47,147 bases of DNA from NCBI GenBank assembly GCA_029213065.1, contig JARGPH010000039.1, positions 1,717 through 48,863 of the forward strand, written 5' to 3'. Under the pieces are notes generated by a model, which searched no databases, was not told the origin of the DNA, and worked only from the letters and a program-made list of their open reading frames with translations. Shown one piece after another: positions 8,337-18,120 of this stretch. The stretch is from Verrucomicrobiales bacterium. Lineage in GTDB: Bacteria > Verrucomicrobiota > Verrucomicrobiia > Verrucomicrobiales > DEV007. Position 1 is the stretch's first letter. Every line of letters begins with the position of its first letter. The translations under genes were made by a program, and so were the position numbers.

Positions 8337-8576
8337 CTATATCTCAATGATCCGCTCCCTTTCGTTCATCGCTCCGCAACGGGGGCATTCCGCCAAATCC
8401 CGCTCAGAAAGATCCTCGAAGACATGATCGCAGATTCCACAGATCACAAAATGCTTCCGGCGCCTGTTCTCACGGCCTTTCCGAAAGATCTCAGCCGCGA
8501 GCCAGGCAAAGAAAAGGGCGCAGAGAATCACCACTAAATACACGGCAATCATGCCATCTAAGGTTACGTGAAACAT
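8337..8576 (-). CDS. Small membrane protein with C-terminal zinc ribbon
   Basis: A 79-residue protein with one N-terminal membrane span (~10-28, MIAVYLVVILCALFFAWLAA), a basic stretch (RKGRENRRRKH) and a zinc-ribbon-like four-cysteine set (CGIC ... CPRC) before the closing MNERERIIEI. The basic patch next to the span suggests the ribbon faces the cytoplasm. It lies 51 bases before fabF and 75 after the TonB-like gene, on the same strand. No function can be assigned. It could belong to either the fabF or the ExbBD group. Confidence 0.65.
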   Translation of the reverse strand: MFHVTLDGMIAVYLVVILCALFFAWLAAEIFRKGRENRRRKHFVICGICDHVFEDLSERDLAECPRCGAMNERERIIEI

Positions 8577-8651
8577 CGGAATATAAAAGCTTCAGCCCCT
8601 GCTGCCCGGGCCCCTTGGTTTAAACCACTCTCCAACGGAGCTCAGGAAAAA

Positions 8652-9374
8652 TCAACCATCGACAAAAATCTCCATCGAACCGGTTTCAGGCTCACTCCCG
8701 GGATTAAACCGCAAAGTGGACTCAACGAGCGCCCTGAGCGCCTCTTCTTCCTCGACTTCCAACTCGGATTCGATACTTGCGATCTTCACATTCCCTTCCG
8801 GAGAGACCTCCACCTTGAATTGAAGGCTGGGAAGCGCCTCAGCCATCTCAAAGTAGTCTTTCATGATCGACCACGGAGCAATACCCCGCTCCCTCAGCGT
8901 TTCACTCAACCGCACCGTGAGCCTTCCGGAAACCAGCCTGCCGCTTGCAGGCCCATCGCCTTCTGAATGGCTCAGCGGCGCTATCATTCCGGGAACCGAC
9001 CAATGGTAGCGCAAAGGCTCCAGAGAAATCTCAGCTTCCTGAAAGGCCGGAGTAAAACGAACAGGATTATCCTTCAATCGGACCCGGACATCAGCGCTCA
9101 TTGACGCAGGCTTAAGATAGATCGTCCGGTCGCTGACTCGCTGAAGAATCGTTCTCACCGAGGGATTTGAGGTGTCGAGAATCCCGATTTTCTCGGGATC
9201 GGACTCCTTCCGCACCGGGCTCGGGTAGACCACTTGAAAGAGATAAAACCCCGATCCATGGATAAGGATTGAAACGACGAAAAAAGCGGTGACGTAAAAC
9301 CAGAGCCCCCGTTCCCGGGCCCAGTAAAAGGTCCGTCCCCGTTCGTCTTCCTCTTCCCCTGAATCGATCGCCAT
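8652..9374 (-). CDS. TonB/TolA-like energy transducer
   Basis: A 240-residue protein with an acidic N-terminus, one membrane span (~24-50) and a periplasmic remainder. The span carries S35-x-x-x-H39 (VSILIHGSG), matching the S-x-x-x-H motif that TonB needs to couple to ExbB/ExbD. The last ~75 residues (FKVEVSPEGNVKIASIE, then ALVESTLRFNPG) have the pattern of a TonB-type C-terminal domain. No proline-rich spacer is present, so its reach would differ from classical TonB. It starts 14 bases after the exbD stop. With ExbB and ExbD it should form a proton-motive-force-driven inner membrane complex; the outer membrane target is unknown. Confidence 0.75.
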   Translation of the reverse strand: MAIDSGEEEDERGRTFYWARERGLWFYVTAFFVVSILIHGSGFYLFQVVYPSPVRKESDPEKIGILDTSNPSVRTILQRVSDRTIYLKPASMSADVRVRLKDNPVRFTPAFQEAEISLEPLRYHWSVPGMIAPLSHSEGDGPASGRLVSGRLTVRLSETLRERGIAPWSIMKDYFEMAEALPSLQFKVEVSPEGNVKIASIESELEVEEEEALRALVESTLRFNPGSEPETGSMEIFVDG

Positions 9375-9388
9375 TTCAGAGTGCGGGG

Positions 9389-9793
9389 TTAAGGAATCTC
9401 CTGCTGTGTCGCGAAGGATAGCTCGAACCCCTGCTTGATTACCAGACTTGCGATTTTCATCACCGAACCATAATCAACTTCCTCGTCTCCCAGAAGGATC
9501 ACCTCATGCGAACGCTTTTTCGACTCATCGAGGGCAGCCGGCAATTCCTCAAGAGTGATCCACTCATCATTGAAATAGAACTTCGAGGACTCACCGGGAA
9601 TCACCGTAATAATGTGCGCGTCCTCCGCGGACGGCAGTGACGCGGTCGAGGTGGGAAGATTGATCTCAAATCCGGATTTTAAGACAAGGTTGGAGCCAAA
9701 CAGAAAAAAGATGATCAGCATCAGGATCACATCAATCAGCGGGGCTGTATAAAGAGCCCCCCCGCGATCACTCAATGTGGATTCCAGTTTCAA
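9389..9793 (-). CDS. exbD: ExbD/TolR-family biopolymer transport protein
   Basis: A 134-residue protein with one membrane span (~17-38, APLIDVILMLIIFFLFGSN) carrying D21, the counterpart of the essential proton-carrying aspartate, and a periplasmic ExbD/TolR domain. The TTG start at 9793 is forced: an in-frame TGA lies four codons upstream and the next ATG falls inside the span. It lies 19 bases after exbB and 14 before the TonB-like gene, the classical exbB-exbD-tonB order. It should act as the stator partner of ExbB in harnessing the proton gradient. Confidence 0.9.
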   Translation of the reverse strand: MKLESTLSDRGGALYTAPLIDVILMLIIFFLFGSNLVLKSGFEINLPTSTASLPSAEDAHIITVIPGESSKFYFNDEWITLEELPAALDESKKRSHEVILLGDEEVDYGSVMKIASLVIKQGFELSFATQQEIP

Positions 9794-9812
9794 ATCTCGG
9801 ATTCAATCGAAG

Positions 9813-10508
9813 TTATTGATCAAGAGCCTCTTTCGAGGGTCCGTCATCGGCAGCTGTGCCGGGAGGCGAATCAGGACGCATCGAGATGATGTCGTCAGTG
9901 TGTGTCCGGAGATCACAAATCGTATTTACGATCTCAATTCCGGCACTCTCCATATCGTGCATTAAATTCTTGGCGTATGCCTTGAGGTGAGAATAGAAAA
10001 CGAAGGATGGAATCGCCACCATCAGGCCCGCTGCTGACGTAATCAACGCCTCGTAGACGCCCTGGGAGATCTCGGCCACCCGCACAAACCCACCGACGGC
10101 ACTGATCTGCACGAAGGTATCGACAAGACCGAGAACGGATCCCAGCAAACCGATCAACGGCGCGATGTAAGCCACCGTGAGAAGAACCGAAAGGTGTTTT
10201 TCAAGCTTCGGCACTTCAAGTTGGCCACTCTCCTGCACGATCTCCTTCAGCTCGCTTCGCGGCATCGAGTAGCGGCGAATCGCGGACTGAATCACCCGGG
10301 CCGCAGGTCCGGGCGTCGAGACACATTCCGAGAGAGCCTCTGAGTAGGCCTTGTTTTTAATGAGATTTCGCAATCCAAACAGCAAATCACCGACATCAAT
10401 TCGAGCTCGATGAAAATAGAAAAGTCTTTCCAGAAAAATGGCGATTGCGATCACCGAACAGCCTAAAAGGAGCCACATGAGGGGCCCGCCTTTTGTAATA
10501 AGATCCAT
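9813..10508 (-). CDS. exbB: ExbB/TolQ/MotA-family proton channel protein
   Basis: A 231-residue protein with three membrane spans (~5-25; ~106-135, TVAYIAPLIGLLGSVLGLVDTF; ~148-172, YEALITSAAGLMVAIPSFVFY), the standard ExbB/TolQ layout. The GLLGSVLGLVDTF motif is diagnostic of the family. The ATG at 10508 follows a long T run on the coding strand. It is the first of the exbB-exbD-tonB trio, and the gene just upstream encodes a roadblock protein of a GTPase cassette. Among ExbB, TolQ and AglR the exact subfamily cannot be decided by eye. Confidence 0.92.
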   Translation of the reverse strand: MDLITKGGPLMWLLLGCSVIAIAIFLERLFYFHRARIDVGDLLFGLRNLIKNKAYSEALSECVSTPGPAARVIQSAIRRYSMPRSELKEIVQESGQLEVPKLEKHLSVLLTVAYIAPLIGLLGSVLGLVDTFVQISAVGGFVRVAEISQGVYEALITSAAGLMVAIPSFVFYSHLKAYAKNLMHDMESAGIEIVNTICDLRTHTDDIISMRPDSPPGTAADDGPSKEALDQ

Positions 10509-10601
10509 AAAAAAACAAGACGGAGCTATCTTCCCCGAAGCTCAATCATAAGCACAATCCAGTCAACGGGCAAAGACATTCCCATTCATCAGAACGGTAG
10601 A

Positions 10602-12032
<1,431 letters not shown>

Positions 12033-12098
12033 TAACTCTCAAATTTCCCATTGGTGGAATTCGTATCCACCACAGCCGCCCGATCACACATTCCGTTT

Positions 12099-12749
12099 CT
12101 AATTCTCAGAAGAAACCGGCACGCCCGATTTCGCCCTGCTGCCACCTATACTACCCTCTTTTCTAACGGCTTGGGAATGAAATCCTTTAATCACTTGTTT
12201 AGTGAGGTCATCGAGAGTCGCAAACACCTGGTATCCGGAAGTGGCACAGGCAAGAAATGATGCGCGTCTCACCCCGAACATCTCATCGAAAAGATCGGGA
12301 CAGGTCGCATCAGCACGATCTCGTTTGTTGTATTGAAACGAAATCGGAAGACGGTCAGGATCGATACGGTTTTCACGGAGTGCCTCGCGGCAATTGTTGA
12401 AGGCGCTCAAGTTGGCTCCCAGTCTCGAAGGCGTCGAATCGGCCACGAAAACGACACCGTCAGCCCCCGCGAGAACGTTCTTGCGGGTCTCCGAAAGGAC
12501 ATCCTGTCCGGGAACGGTGTAGAGCTGAAACCGGGTTTGGTACCCCTCAATTTCCGTGGTGTGAATGGGCAGGAAATCAAAACTGATCGTTCGATTCTGA
12601 TCCGTCGCCACTGAGATCAAATCGCCGCGCAAATAGGAATCGAGGCGACGGTGGATGTAATGGAGATTCGTCGTCTTGCCACCTTCAGGAGGTCCACAAT
12701 AGACCAGTTTAAACTGAACTTCCTGAGTGTCATGTCGGACGAGTGCCAT
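12099..12749 (-). CDS. MglA-like Ras/Arf-type small GTPase
   Basis: A 216-residue cytoplasmic GTPase. Motifs seen are P-loop G19-PPEGGKTTN, switch-I threonine T54 (NRTISFDF), switch-II TVPGQ (78-82, with the Pro-Gly-Gln of MglA in place of DxxGQ) and base-recognition NKRD (141-144). Phe58 and Asp-Phe in FDFLP also fit the MglA group. MglA sets cell polarity and switches motility machinery in Myxococcus, acting with the roadblock protein MglB. Here the gene begins 6 bases after one roadblock gene and is followed by another, with an ExbB/ExbD/TonB-like trio beyond. GTPase identity is firm; the output is unknown. Confidence 0.85.
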   Translation of the reverse strand: MALVRHDTQEVQFKLVYCGPPEGGKTTNLHYIHRRLDSYLRGDLISVATDQNRTISFDFLPIHTTEIEGYQTRFQLYTVPGQDVLSETRKNVLAGADGVVFVADSTPSRLGANLSAFNNCREALRENRIDPDRLPISFQYNKRDRADATCPDLFDEMFGVRRASFLACATSGYQVFATLDDLTKQVIKGFHSQAVRKEGSIGGSRAKSGVPVSSEN

Positions 12750-12755
12750 GGTTTC

Positions 12756-14834
12756 CTATTTTTCGAGTTTCTCCAAATTCCGGGAAATGAGGATCAATTT
12801 CTCACGGGTCCCGGGTTCAAATTCTGCAACTTCATGATGAACAGTGAGGCAACATTCACCGTCCAGAAAAATACTGACGATCCCCTTGTCGGTATGCAGA
12901 GTGAAGGATTGAGCATCGGGAAGCCCGGTCAGTTTGGCGAGATTTCTAATCGTCTGCACCATTTCCTTCGCTTCATCCCCAATGCGGCTTTCTTCATTCC
13001 GCGACGCCTGAACGAGGCGTCCCGGTGTCGCGAGGGCACAACTGGAAATACCCGGCAAAGCAACCACTCGTCTCGCCACAGATCGCAATGTAAAAGGATC
13101 GTTAGTTGAGAAAATAGCTCTCAGTTCGAGATCCCGAATCTCATTGGAATGAGAAAGGCCGGGAAGACCGACATTCGTGGCAACCGGAGCGGGCGCGGGC
13201 GCTGCGATTGTTTCCATTTCCGGCTCTGGCTCCGGCTCAACCTTCGCAACCGGTTGAGGCGTCGCAACCGGCTCAGGAACCGACTGTTCCTCCGGCTCGA
13301 CGGACACTGCCGGCTGAGGCTGCGACTGCGGCAGCGCCGAGGGGAAGGAGCTCCCCGAAAAGGCTGATCCCTGCGCCCTCGCCGCAGACTCATCAGCAGG
13401 AGCGGGTGTGGACGCCGGTGCCTCCACAGGCGGCTCACTTTTCGTCTCGGAAAATCCTTTTGGAATCGACTGCGTAGCGGCCTCGAATCCAAAAGAAGGT
13501 CTATTCGGTTCCTCCTCTTTGGAAACTTCGACGGTTTCTTCCGACGTTTCCACTTCAGGAGCGGAAGCAGCTGGGTCAGCCGACTGGAAAACCGATGGAA
13601 GCTCATGCTCCTCATTAACCGGAGGAAGAAAGAGCCCGTAATCATCATCGTCATCATCAGGACTCCCGAAAGCATTGCCACCGGACGATGATGGAGATCC
13701 TGAGTTCGGAGAATCGGGAGCTTCAGGTGCTTTAGAACTTCCCGGAATTAAATTCCCGATACTTTCAAAACCCTTGCTGATCGCATCGGAGCCGGAGTCA
13801 CCATCGGGATCGGCTTTGGCATCAAACATCGTGCCCCAGGTGCCATCCGGGCTGTCCCCGGGCGTTGGCTTCGCCTTCGCTGAATCGACCGGCTTAGCTG
13901 ACGGAGAAGGAAATGGAATTTCCGCATCCTCTTCAGCCTGGGTCGAGAAAAGTGTCGAATATCCCTCGTCGCTTTCAAAAGGGTTCCCGGAAAACTGAGA
14001 CGAGGGCGCCGGTTTCTCCTCGTGAGGTGGTTTCTCTTTGTCAGAGGGAGCCTTTTGCTCAAAAGGATTTGAGGCTGCCGGCGCGGAGAATCCGTTGGGA
14101 ACGGCATCCTGCGCGGACGGCTGCGTTCCCGATTTCTTGACTTCCGCATCACCTGAATTGAATGGCGAGGGCGAGGGGTTTTTCATCTGAGGCTTCTCAA
14201 AACCTCCCAAACCTTGTGGTGTTTTTCCCTCGGCACTGTTGGAGGCAGCTCGAGGCTGGGAGTGGGGTTCGCTCATATCATTCAAGGGCTGCTGTTTGTT
14301 CTCAGGTGCCTTTTCGTCCTCTTCAGGAGACCAGAAAGGATTCGACTTCTCCGAACCGGTCGAAGCGGAAGACGCGTTCTGCGCCGGTTTGGGAGAAGAT
14401 GCGGCCATTCCCGGCGGCTTCGAAAAGGCAGCTCCGGGTGTAAACGGTGAATTGGATCCGGGAGTCGGTTCGGGAGGGCTGCTCAATTTCGCAGGAAGCG
14501 TCACCGTGGATTCGTTCAGCGGGGTGATTTCCGCAGCGAAGAGCTCAGGGCACACCTCATAAATAGTCGAAAGAAGGACGTCGTTTGAACCATCTGCCGA
14601 TAGAGGGATATCAACCTCCTTAGTCATCGGAATGCCCGTCTGAGCCGCGATAGCCGGCGGAATGAACGGCAACAACTCGCTCACCTGAAACGTCTGGTGC
14701 GGGATCGACTTTCTTCCAGCTCCTTCCGGCGCAGAAAACGGCGACTGATGCCTCGAATCACCACCTGCCTGAAAGGGCGACCCTTCTGACTCCCCGTCTT
14801 CCGGGTTGAAGATATTTCGAAATGAGAATGACAT
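12756..14834 (-). CDS. Large disordered protein with C-terminal roadblock-like domain
   Basis: A 692-residue protein. The first ~120 residues hold a short folded-looking segment (VSELLPFIPPAIAAQTGIP, then IYEVCPELFAAEITPLNES). Residues ~120-560 are rich in Pro, Ser, Glu and Asn with repeated 'NPF' and 'SPF' tripeptides, and are probably disordered. The last ~125 residues (LRSVARRVVALPGISSCALA, MVQTIRNLAKLTGL, IVSIFLDGECCLTVHHE) have the alternating pattern of a roadblock/LC7 domain. It is the first gene of the cluster and ends 6 bases before the GTPase start, so it is a probable partner. The roadblock call for this gene is less certain than for 10602-12032. Confidence 0.65.
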   Translation of the reverse strand: MSFSFRNIFNPEDGESEGSPFQAGGDSRHQSPFSAPEGAGRKSIPHQTFQVSELLPFIPPAIAAQTGIPMTKEVDIPLSADGSNDVLLSTIYEVCPELFAAEITPLNESTVTLPAKLSSPPEPTPGSNSPFTPGAAFSKPPGMAASSPKPAQNASSASTGSEKSNPFWSPEEDEKAPENKQQPLNDMSEPHSQPRAASNSAEGKTPQGLGGFEKPQMKNPSPSPFNSGDAEVKKSGTQPSAQDAVPNGFSAPAASNPFEQKAPSDKEKPPHEEKPAPSSQFSGNPFESDEGYSTLFSTQAEEDAEIPFPSPSAKPVDSAKAKPTPGDSPDGTWGTMFDAKADPDGDSGSDAISKGFESIGNLIPGSSKAPEAPDSPNSGSPSSSGGNAFGSPDDDDDDYGLFLPPVNEEHELPSVFQSADPAASAPEVETSEETVEVSKEEEPNRPSFGFEAATQSIPKGFSETKSEPPVEAPASTPAPADESAARAQGSAFSGSSFPSALPQSQPQPAVSVEPEEQSVPEPVATPQPVAKVEPEPEPEMETIAAPAPAPVATNVGLPGLSHSNEIRDLELRAIFSTNDPFTLRSVARRVVALPGISSCALATPGRLVQASRNEESRIGDEAKEMVQTIRNLAKLTGLPDAQSFTLHTDKGIVSIFLDGECCLTVHHEVAEFEPGTREKLILISRNLEKLEK

Positions 14835-15042
14835 AAAGCCAGTTAAAGGAATGAGGGAGCTACCACTGAACTCATACTCAAAAGAGCGATTTTAATAGAA
14901 TGACCCTAAAAGTATGAATATTTTAGTAAATTGAGATTAAAGTGGTAAAATCAATTTATCAAGATGTTTTTACTATTAAGATAAATTAATTAAAATTCCA
15001 CTCGTGACTATTCAGTAGAATTTACCAGCGGTACACGCCGGC
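14835..15042 (-). promoter_or_regulatory. AT-rich promoter region of the roadblock-GTPase-ExbBD cluster
   Basis: A markedly AT-rich block (about 14880-15000) sits just upstream of the first gene of the cluster. On the minus strand a weak sigma-70-like pair is TTGATA (14962-14957), 15 bases, TTTAAT (14941-14936); other pairings are possible. No gene is present between 14835 and 15075. Confidence 0.35.
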
Positions 15043-15065
15043 CCCTTTTCACCTTCTGAAAAGGG
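15043..15065 (-). terminator. Hairpin just past the CPBP protease gene
   Basis: CCCTTTTCA and TGAAAAGGG (15043-15051 and 15057-15065) form a 9 bp perfect stem with a 5-base loop, starting 10 bases after the stop. No T tract follows on the minus strand, so termination efficiency is uncertain. Confidence 0.45.
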
Positions 15066-15075
15066 AACGTTTCGT

Positions 15076-16455
15076 TCAGAGAGTCGCCCAAAGGGCAAAA
15101 ACGAGCACCCCATTGTTGATCGCGTGGGCCACCATCGGAGCGATCAGAGAATCCCTCCACTCGCGAATCAGAGCAAAGCCCACCCCCATCGCGGCCAGCG
15201 CCGGAACCGCATAAAAACCCTGTGGATGGAGGACCGCGAAAATCAACCCGCCGATCAAAGCGGAGAGTAAAAACGCGAACCGCCCCCTCAAGTAGCGATG
15301 AAACATCCCCCGAAAGAAGGTCTCTTCGAAAAAAGGAGCGAAAACAGCGGCCAGAAAAAGACAGCCCAATTTCACAAGAATACTGCCCTCAAAGATCCAG
15401 CCGACAATGGGATGAGGCTCCGGCCCCGGCGCAACGGCTCCCTGGGGATCATCTCCATACAGTTTGGAAAGAAACATCAGGACGGCCGTGATTGTTATTC
15501 CGATTGAAGCGATCGAGAGCACACCGAAATAACCGACAATCCCCGCCCCGACCTCACGCAAAAATCCTTCTCCCCGATGCCACCCGATATTTTGTCGAAA
15601 CACTTTCCAGCTGATCTTTCGAAAAATAGGCCATGCGAGCGGCACGATCACAGCACCCACGAAAGCGACCATTGCGAGCGCGGGATGAAAAAGCGCCGCC
15701 CCGAGCGAACCGAAAGACATTACCCCCAGATAGAGAGCGAAGCACTCCAAATAAACACCGTCCTGTGCGCGCTCGATCTTCAGTGCATTGACACTCATGC
15801 CGCGATTCATTCGATTCGCGTGAATGATGACGAGAACGCCCCCCGCCAGCAGTCCTGCTAAAGCGCAGAGAAAACAAACTGAGCCGACCATGAATATGAC
15901 AATCGAGCGGGTTCGAATCGATCCTGCCGAGGGTGACTCCTCACCACCTTCACCCGGGGCGAGACTGGCAAACCATTCACCGATCACCTCCTCAAGTTGA
16001 GCTCTCTCCCCGTCATTCAGCCCCGATTCGATGGCTTTCTCAACCAGCTTCGCCGCGATCGGCATCCTCTCAGCCGGCAGCGTCTTCACCGTCTCGGCGG
16101 CACGGTCGCTATCCGGCAAAACGAACTTCTCAATCAATGCAAGTCCGGCGACAGCTCCGGGACTTTCCGCCAGTTCGGAAAGATCTTCGAGCATCGGCTC
16201 TATTTTTCCCGGCTCAAATTTCTGAGAGGCGATGACCACCTGGGCCTGCATTTTCAGAATCGCAAGCTCAGCAGGATCCACCGCAACCACCGTTTCAGCA
16301 GGCGCTGCGTCCCCACCTCCCGGAAGCTTCTCCAAAAGTAATCCGAGAGGAACAATCGAAAACAGAATCAGCGGCCACGACCACCAGGCAGCTTTCCGCG
16401 GCACCTTCGGCGGAGTCGCTAAAGGGCCGTCCTCAGGCTCGCCGGAAGCATCCAT
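15076..16455 (-). CDS. CPBP-family intramembrane metalloprotease
   Basis: A ~459-residue polytopic membrane protein ending in an Abi/CPBP domain: FFEETFFRGMFHRYL (the EExxxR motif), IFAVLHPQGF and MVAHAINNGV supply the glutamate, arginine and histidine residues of this family, which includes CAAX prenyl endopeptidases. About seven or eight membrane spans. Between the first span (~30-48) and the second lies a soluble helical region (~60-175). The TTG at 16473 would add six residues but falls within a hairpin arm; ATG 16455 is preferred. Substrate unknown. It lies 78 bases after the PQQ-like propeller gene on the same strand. Confidence 0.88.
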   Translation of the reverse strand: MDASGEPEDGPLATPPKVPRKAAWWSWPLILFSIVPLGLLLEKLPGGGDAAPAETVVAVDPAELAILKMQAQVVIASQKFEPGKIEPMLEDLSELAESPGAVAGLALIEKFVLPDSDRAAETVKTLPAERMPIAAKLVEKAIESGLNDGERAQLEEVIGEWFASLAPGEGGEESPSAGSIRTRSIVIFMVGSVCFLCALAGLLAGGVLVIIHANRMNRGMSVNALKIERAQDGVYLECFALYLGVMSFGSLGAALFHPALAMVAFVGAVIVPLAWPIFRKISWKVFRQNIGWHRGEGFLREVGAGIVGYFGVLSIASIGITITAVLMFLSKLYGDDPQGAVAPGPEPHPIVGWIFEGSILVKLGCLFLAAVFAPFFEETFFRGMFHRYLRGRFAFLLSALIGGLIFAVLHPQGFYAVPALAAMGVGFALIREWRDSLIAPMVAHAINNGVLVFALWATL

Positions 16456-16470
16456 TAACTTTGACAGACC

Positions 16471-16503
16471 CAACAGGGTTGAATCAGTGACCTAACCCTG
16501 TTG
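16471..16503 (-). promoter_or_regulatory. 10 bp perfect inverted repeat before the CPBP gene
   Basis: CAACAGGGTT (16471-16480) and AACCCTGTTG (16494-16503) enclose 13 bases. It lies between the propeller gene stop (16534) and the CPBP ATG (16455). No T tract follows on either strand, so it may be a regulatory or mRNA-processing hairpin, an operator, or a weak terminator. Confidence 0.45.
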
Positions 16504-16533
16504 AATGTGCTGAAATCGGGAATCCAAGCGGAT

Positions 16534-17976
16534 CTAGTTACCGCTCACGTCGTAAGCGACGATATACTCCTGGTCCCGCAGGTAGAGCGTTCCGCCGATC
16601 ACGAGAGGATGCGTCCAGACCTTGCCTTTCGTGTTTCGGTTCGGACTCTGAGGGTCCAGTTTGAACTGCCCCTTCTGGTTGAAGCCTTTCGGGGAAACCT
16701 CAACGAGGAGAACCGTTCCATCATCCTCGTTCAAAGTGTATAAATGACCGTCAGCTACGTGAACGGAGCCTTTCGAAGTGAACTGGCCTTTTTCATTCCA
16801 AACCATCTCACCGGAATCCCACTCCTGACAAATCAACCCGGCACCATCTGAAAAACCGTAAAGATAATCGCCGACCTTTACGACTCCCCCGTGGTGATTC
16901 TTCATCTCTTTGTTCTCCCAGACATCTTCCGTTGACCAGTCCGAGTTCACTTTCACCAGCTTGCAACCGACACCATAACCGGAGGTTATGTAAATCTCAT
17001 CGCCATCGACAATCGGGGTTGGAATCACCGCCGTCTTACCTCCCCAGGGTGAGCTCCAGAGAAGCTCGCCATCCTCGGCTGAAACGCCAACCAGTTCCTT
17101 TTCGAAAAGTCTCACGTACTGCTTTTTCCCGTGAATCTCCGTTGAGATGATGGTGGCATACTCAGCCTTGCCGGGCTTCAAGTCCTCAGCTTTCCAGATC
17201 GTCTTTCCTGTTTCCTTGTCGAGAGCGACCATACCGGCTTCATTACCACCGGGGGCGAGAATAAGATGATCTCCATCGACCAGCGGAGAAGCGGAAAATC
17301 CCCATCCTCCTGCCTTACCGTCAAAGTCGTCAACGAGATGCTTCGACCAGACTTCACTTCCGGTATCAGCGCTCAAACAGGCTATGGTTCCTTTCGGCCC
17401 CAACGCATATATATGCCCATCTGAAAAGGTAGGTGTGCTTCTCGGACCGTTCCCCCAGCCCGTGTTGTAACCTTGTTGATCGTCCTCTCCGATCTTCGTT
17501 GACCACACTTTTTTACCCGTCGCGGTATCCACTGCCGTTACCGTGACGTCCTCCCCCTGAGTTCCCATGGTGTAGAGAACGCCACCGACAACACTGAATC
17601 CCGAGTATCCCATACCGGCATCCTCGAACACCCAGAGCTTGTCCGGGCCACCCTCCGGCCATTCTTTCAGCAAACCGGTGTCAGGGGAAATGTCATCACC
17701 TTTCGGTCCGCGGAAGGCAGGCCAGGAAGCGCCTCCGGAAGCAGCAGACTTGGCTTCGAGAGAAGAGAGATACTCCTGATCATCCAAACTCAATGAAATG
17801 ACATCGACCTGTCCAACTCCTCCGTTCGGAAGTTTCAAATGAGCGACCCCGCTTTCGACTTTGATAAGCTCCGCTTCGATCTTTTTTCCCGAGCCGGCCT
17901 GAGTCCAGGTTCTTGCTACGGCCATTTGACTAAGCCCGGAAACGGCGATTAAAGCGATCAAGAAGTGTCTCATCAT
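16534..17976 (-). CDS. Secreted SHD1 plus PQQ-like beta-propeller protein
   Basis: A 480-residue exported protein. ATG 17976 gives a clean signal peptide (MMRHFLIALIAVSGLSQMAVA); a longer frame to 18036 would bury it. Residues ~22-75 (WTQAGSGKKIEAELIKVESG, then QVDVISLSLDDQEYL) resemble an SHD1 domain, common in planctomycetes and verrucomicrobia. The rest is a repeated-blade PQQ-like propeller (TAVDTATGKKVWS, CLSADTGSEVWSK, VALDKETGKTIWK). No heme motif or clear PQQ-dehydrogenase catalytic residues were seen, so it may be a BamB-like or scaffold propeller rather than an enzyme. Confidence 0.85.
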   Translation of the reverse strand: MMRHFLIALIAVSGLSQMAVARTWTQAGSGKKIEAELIKVESGVAHLKLPNGGVGQVDVISLSLDDQEYLSSLEAKSAASGGASWPAFRGPKGDDISPDTGLLKEWPEGGPDKLWVFEDAGMGYSGFSVVGGVLYTMGTQGEDVTVTAVDTATGKKVWSTKIGEDDQQGYNTGWGNGPRSTPTFSDGHIYALGPKGTIACLSADTGSEVWSKHLVDDFDGKAGGWGFSASPLVDGDHLILAPGGNEAGMVALDKETGKTIWKAEDLKPGKAEYATIISTEIHGKKQYVRLFEKELVGVSAEDGELLWSSPWGGKTAVIPTPIVDGDEIYITSGYGVGCKLVKVNSDWSTEDVWENKEMKNHHGGVVKVGDYLYGFSDGAGLICQEWDSGEMVWNEKGQFTSKGSVHVADGHLYTLNEDDGTVLLVEVSPKGFNQKGQFKLDPQSPNRNTKGKVWTHPLVIGGTLYLRDQEYIVAYDVSGN

Positions 17977-18064
17977 GGCGCAAAGTCTGATCTCATTTTC
18001 ATAAAAAGGCAAGTCACGTAAAGCATGGAGGCGCATTTACGAAAAACGGTCAGCCCGGTACAGC

Positions 18065-18096
18065 AAAAGGCCGAACGGTTTCCCATCCGGCCTTTT
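18065..18096 (-). terminator. Intrinsic terminator of the outer-membrane barrel gene
   Basis: AAAAGGCCG (18065-18073) and CGGCCTTTT (18088-18096) form a 9 bp stem with a 14-base loop, 24 bases past the barrel gene stop at 18121. The stem ends in four A or T bases on each side, so it could work in both directions. Confidence 0.7.
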
Positions 18097-18120
18097 AAAG
18101 TGTTTCTGAAGTGGTGTTTC

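Noticed and set aside
15905-15925. GGTTCGAATC-like T-arm suggesting a tRNA
   Set aside because: Falls inside the CPBP coding sequence and no acceptor or anticodon stems can be formed around it.
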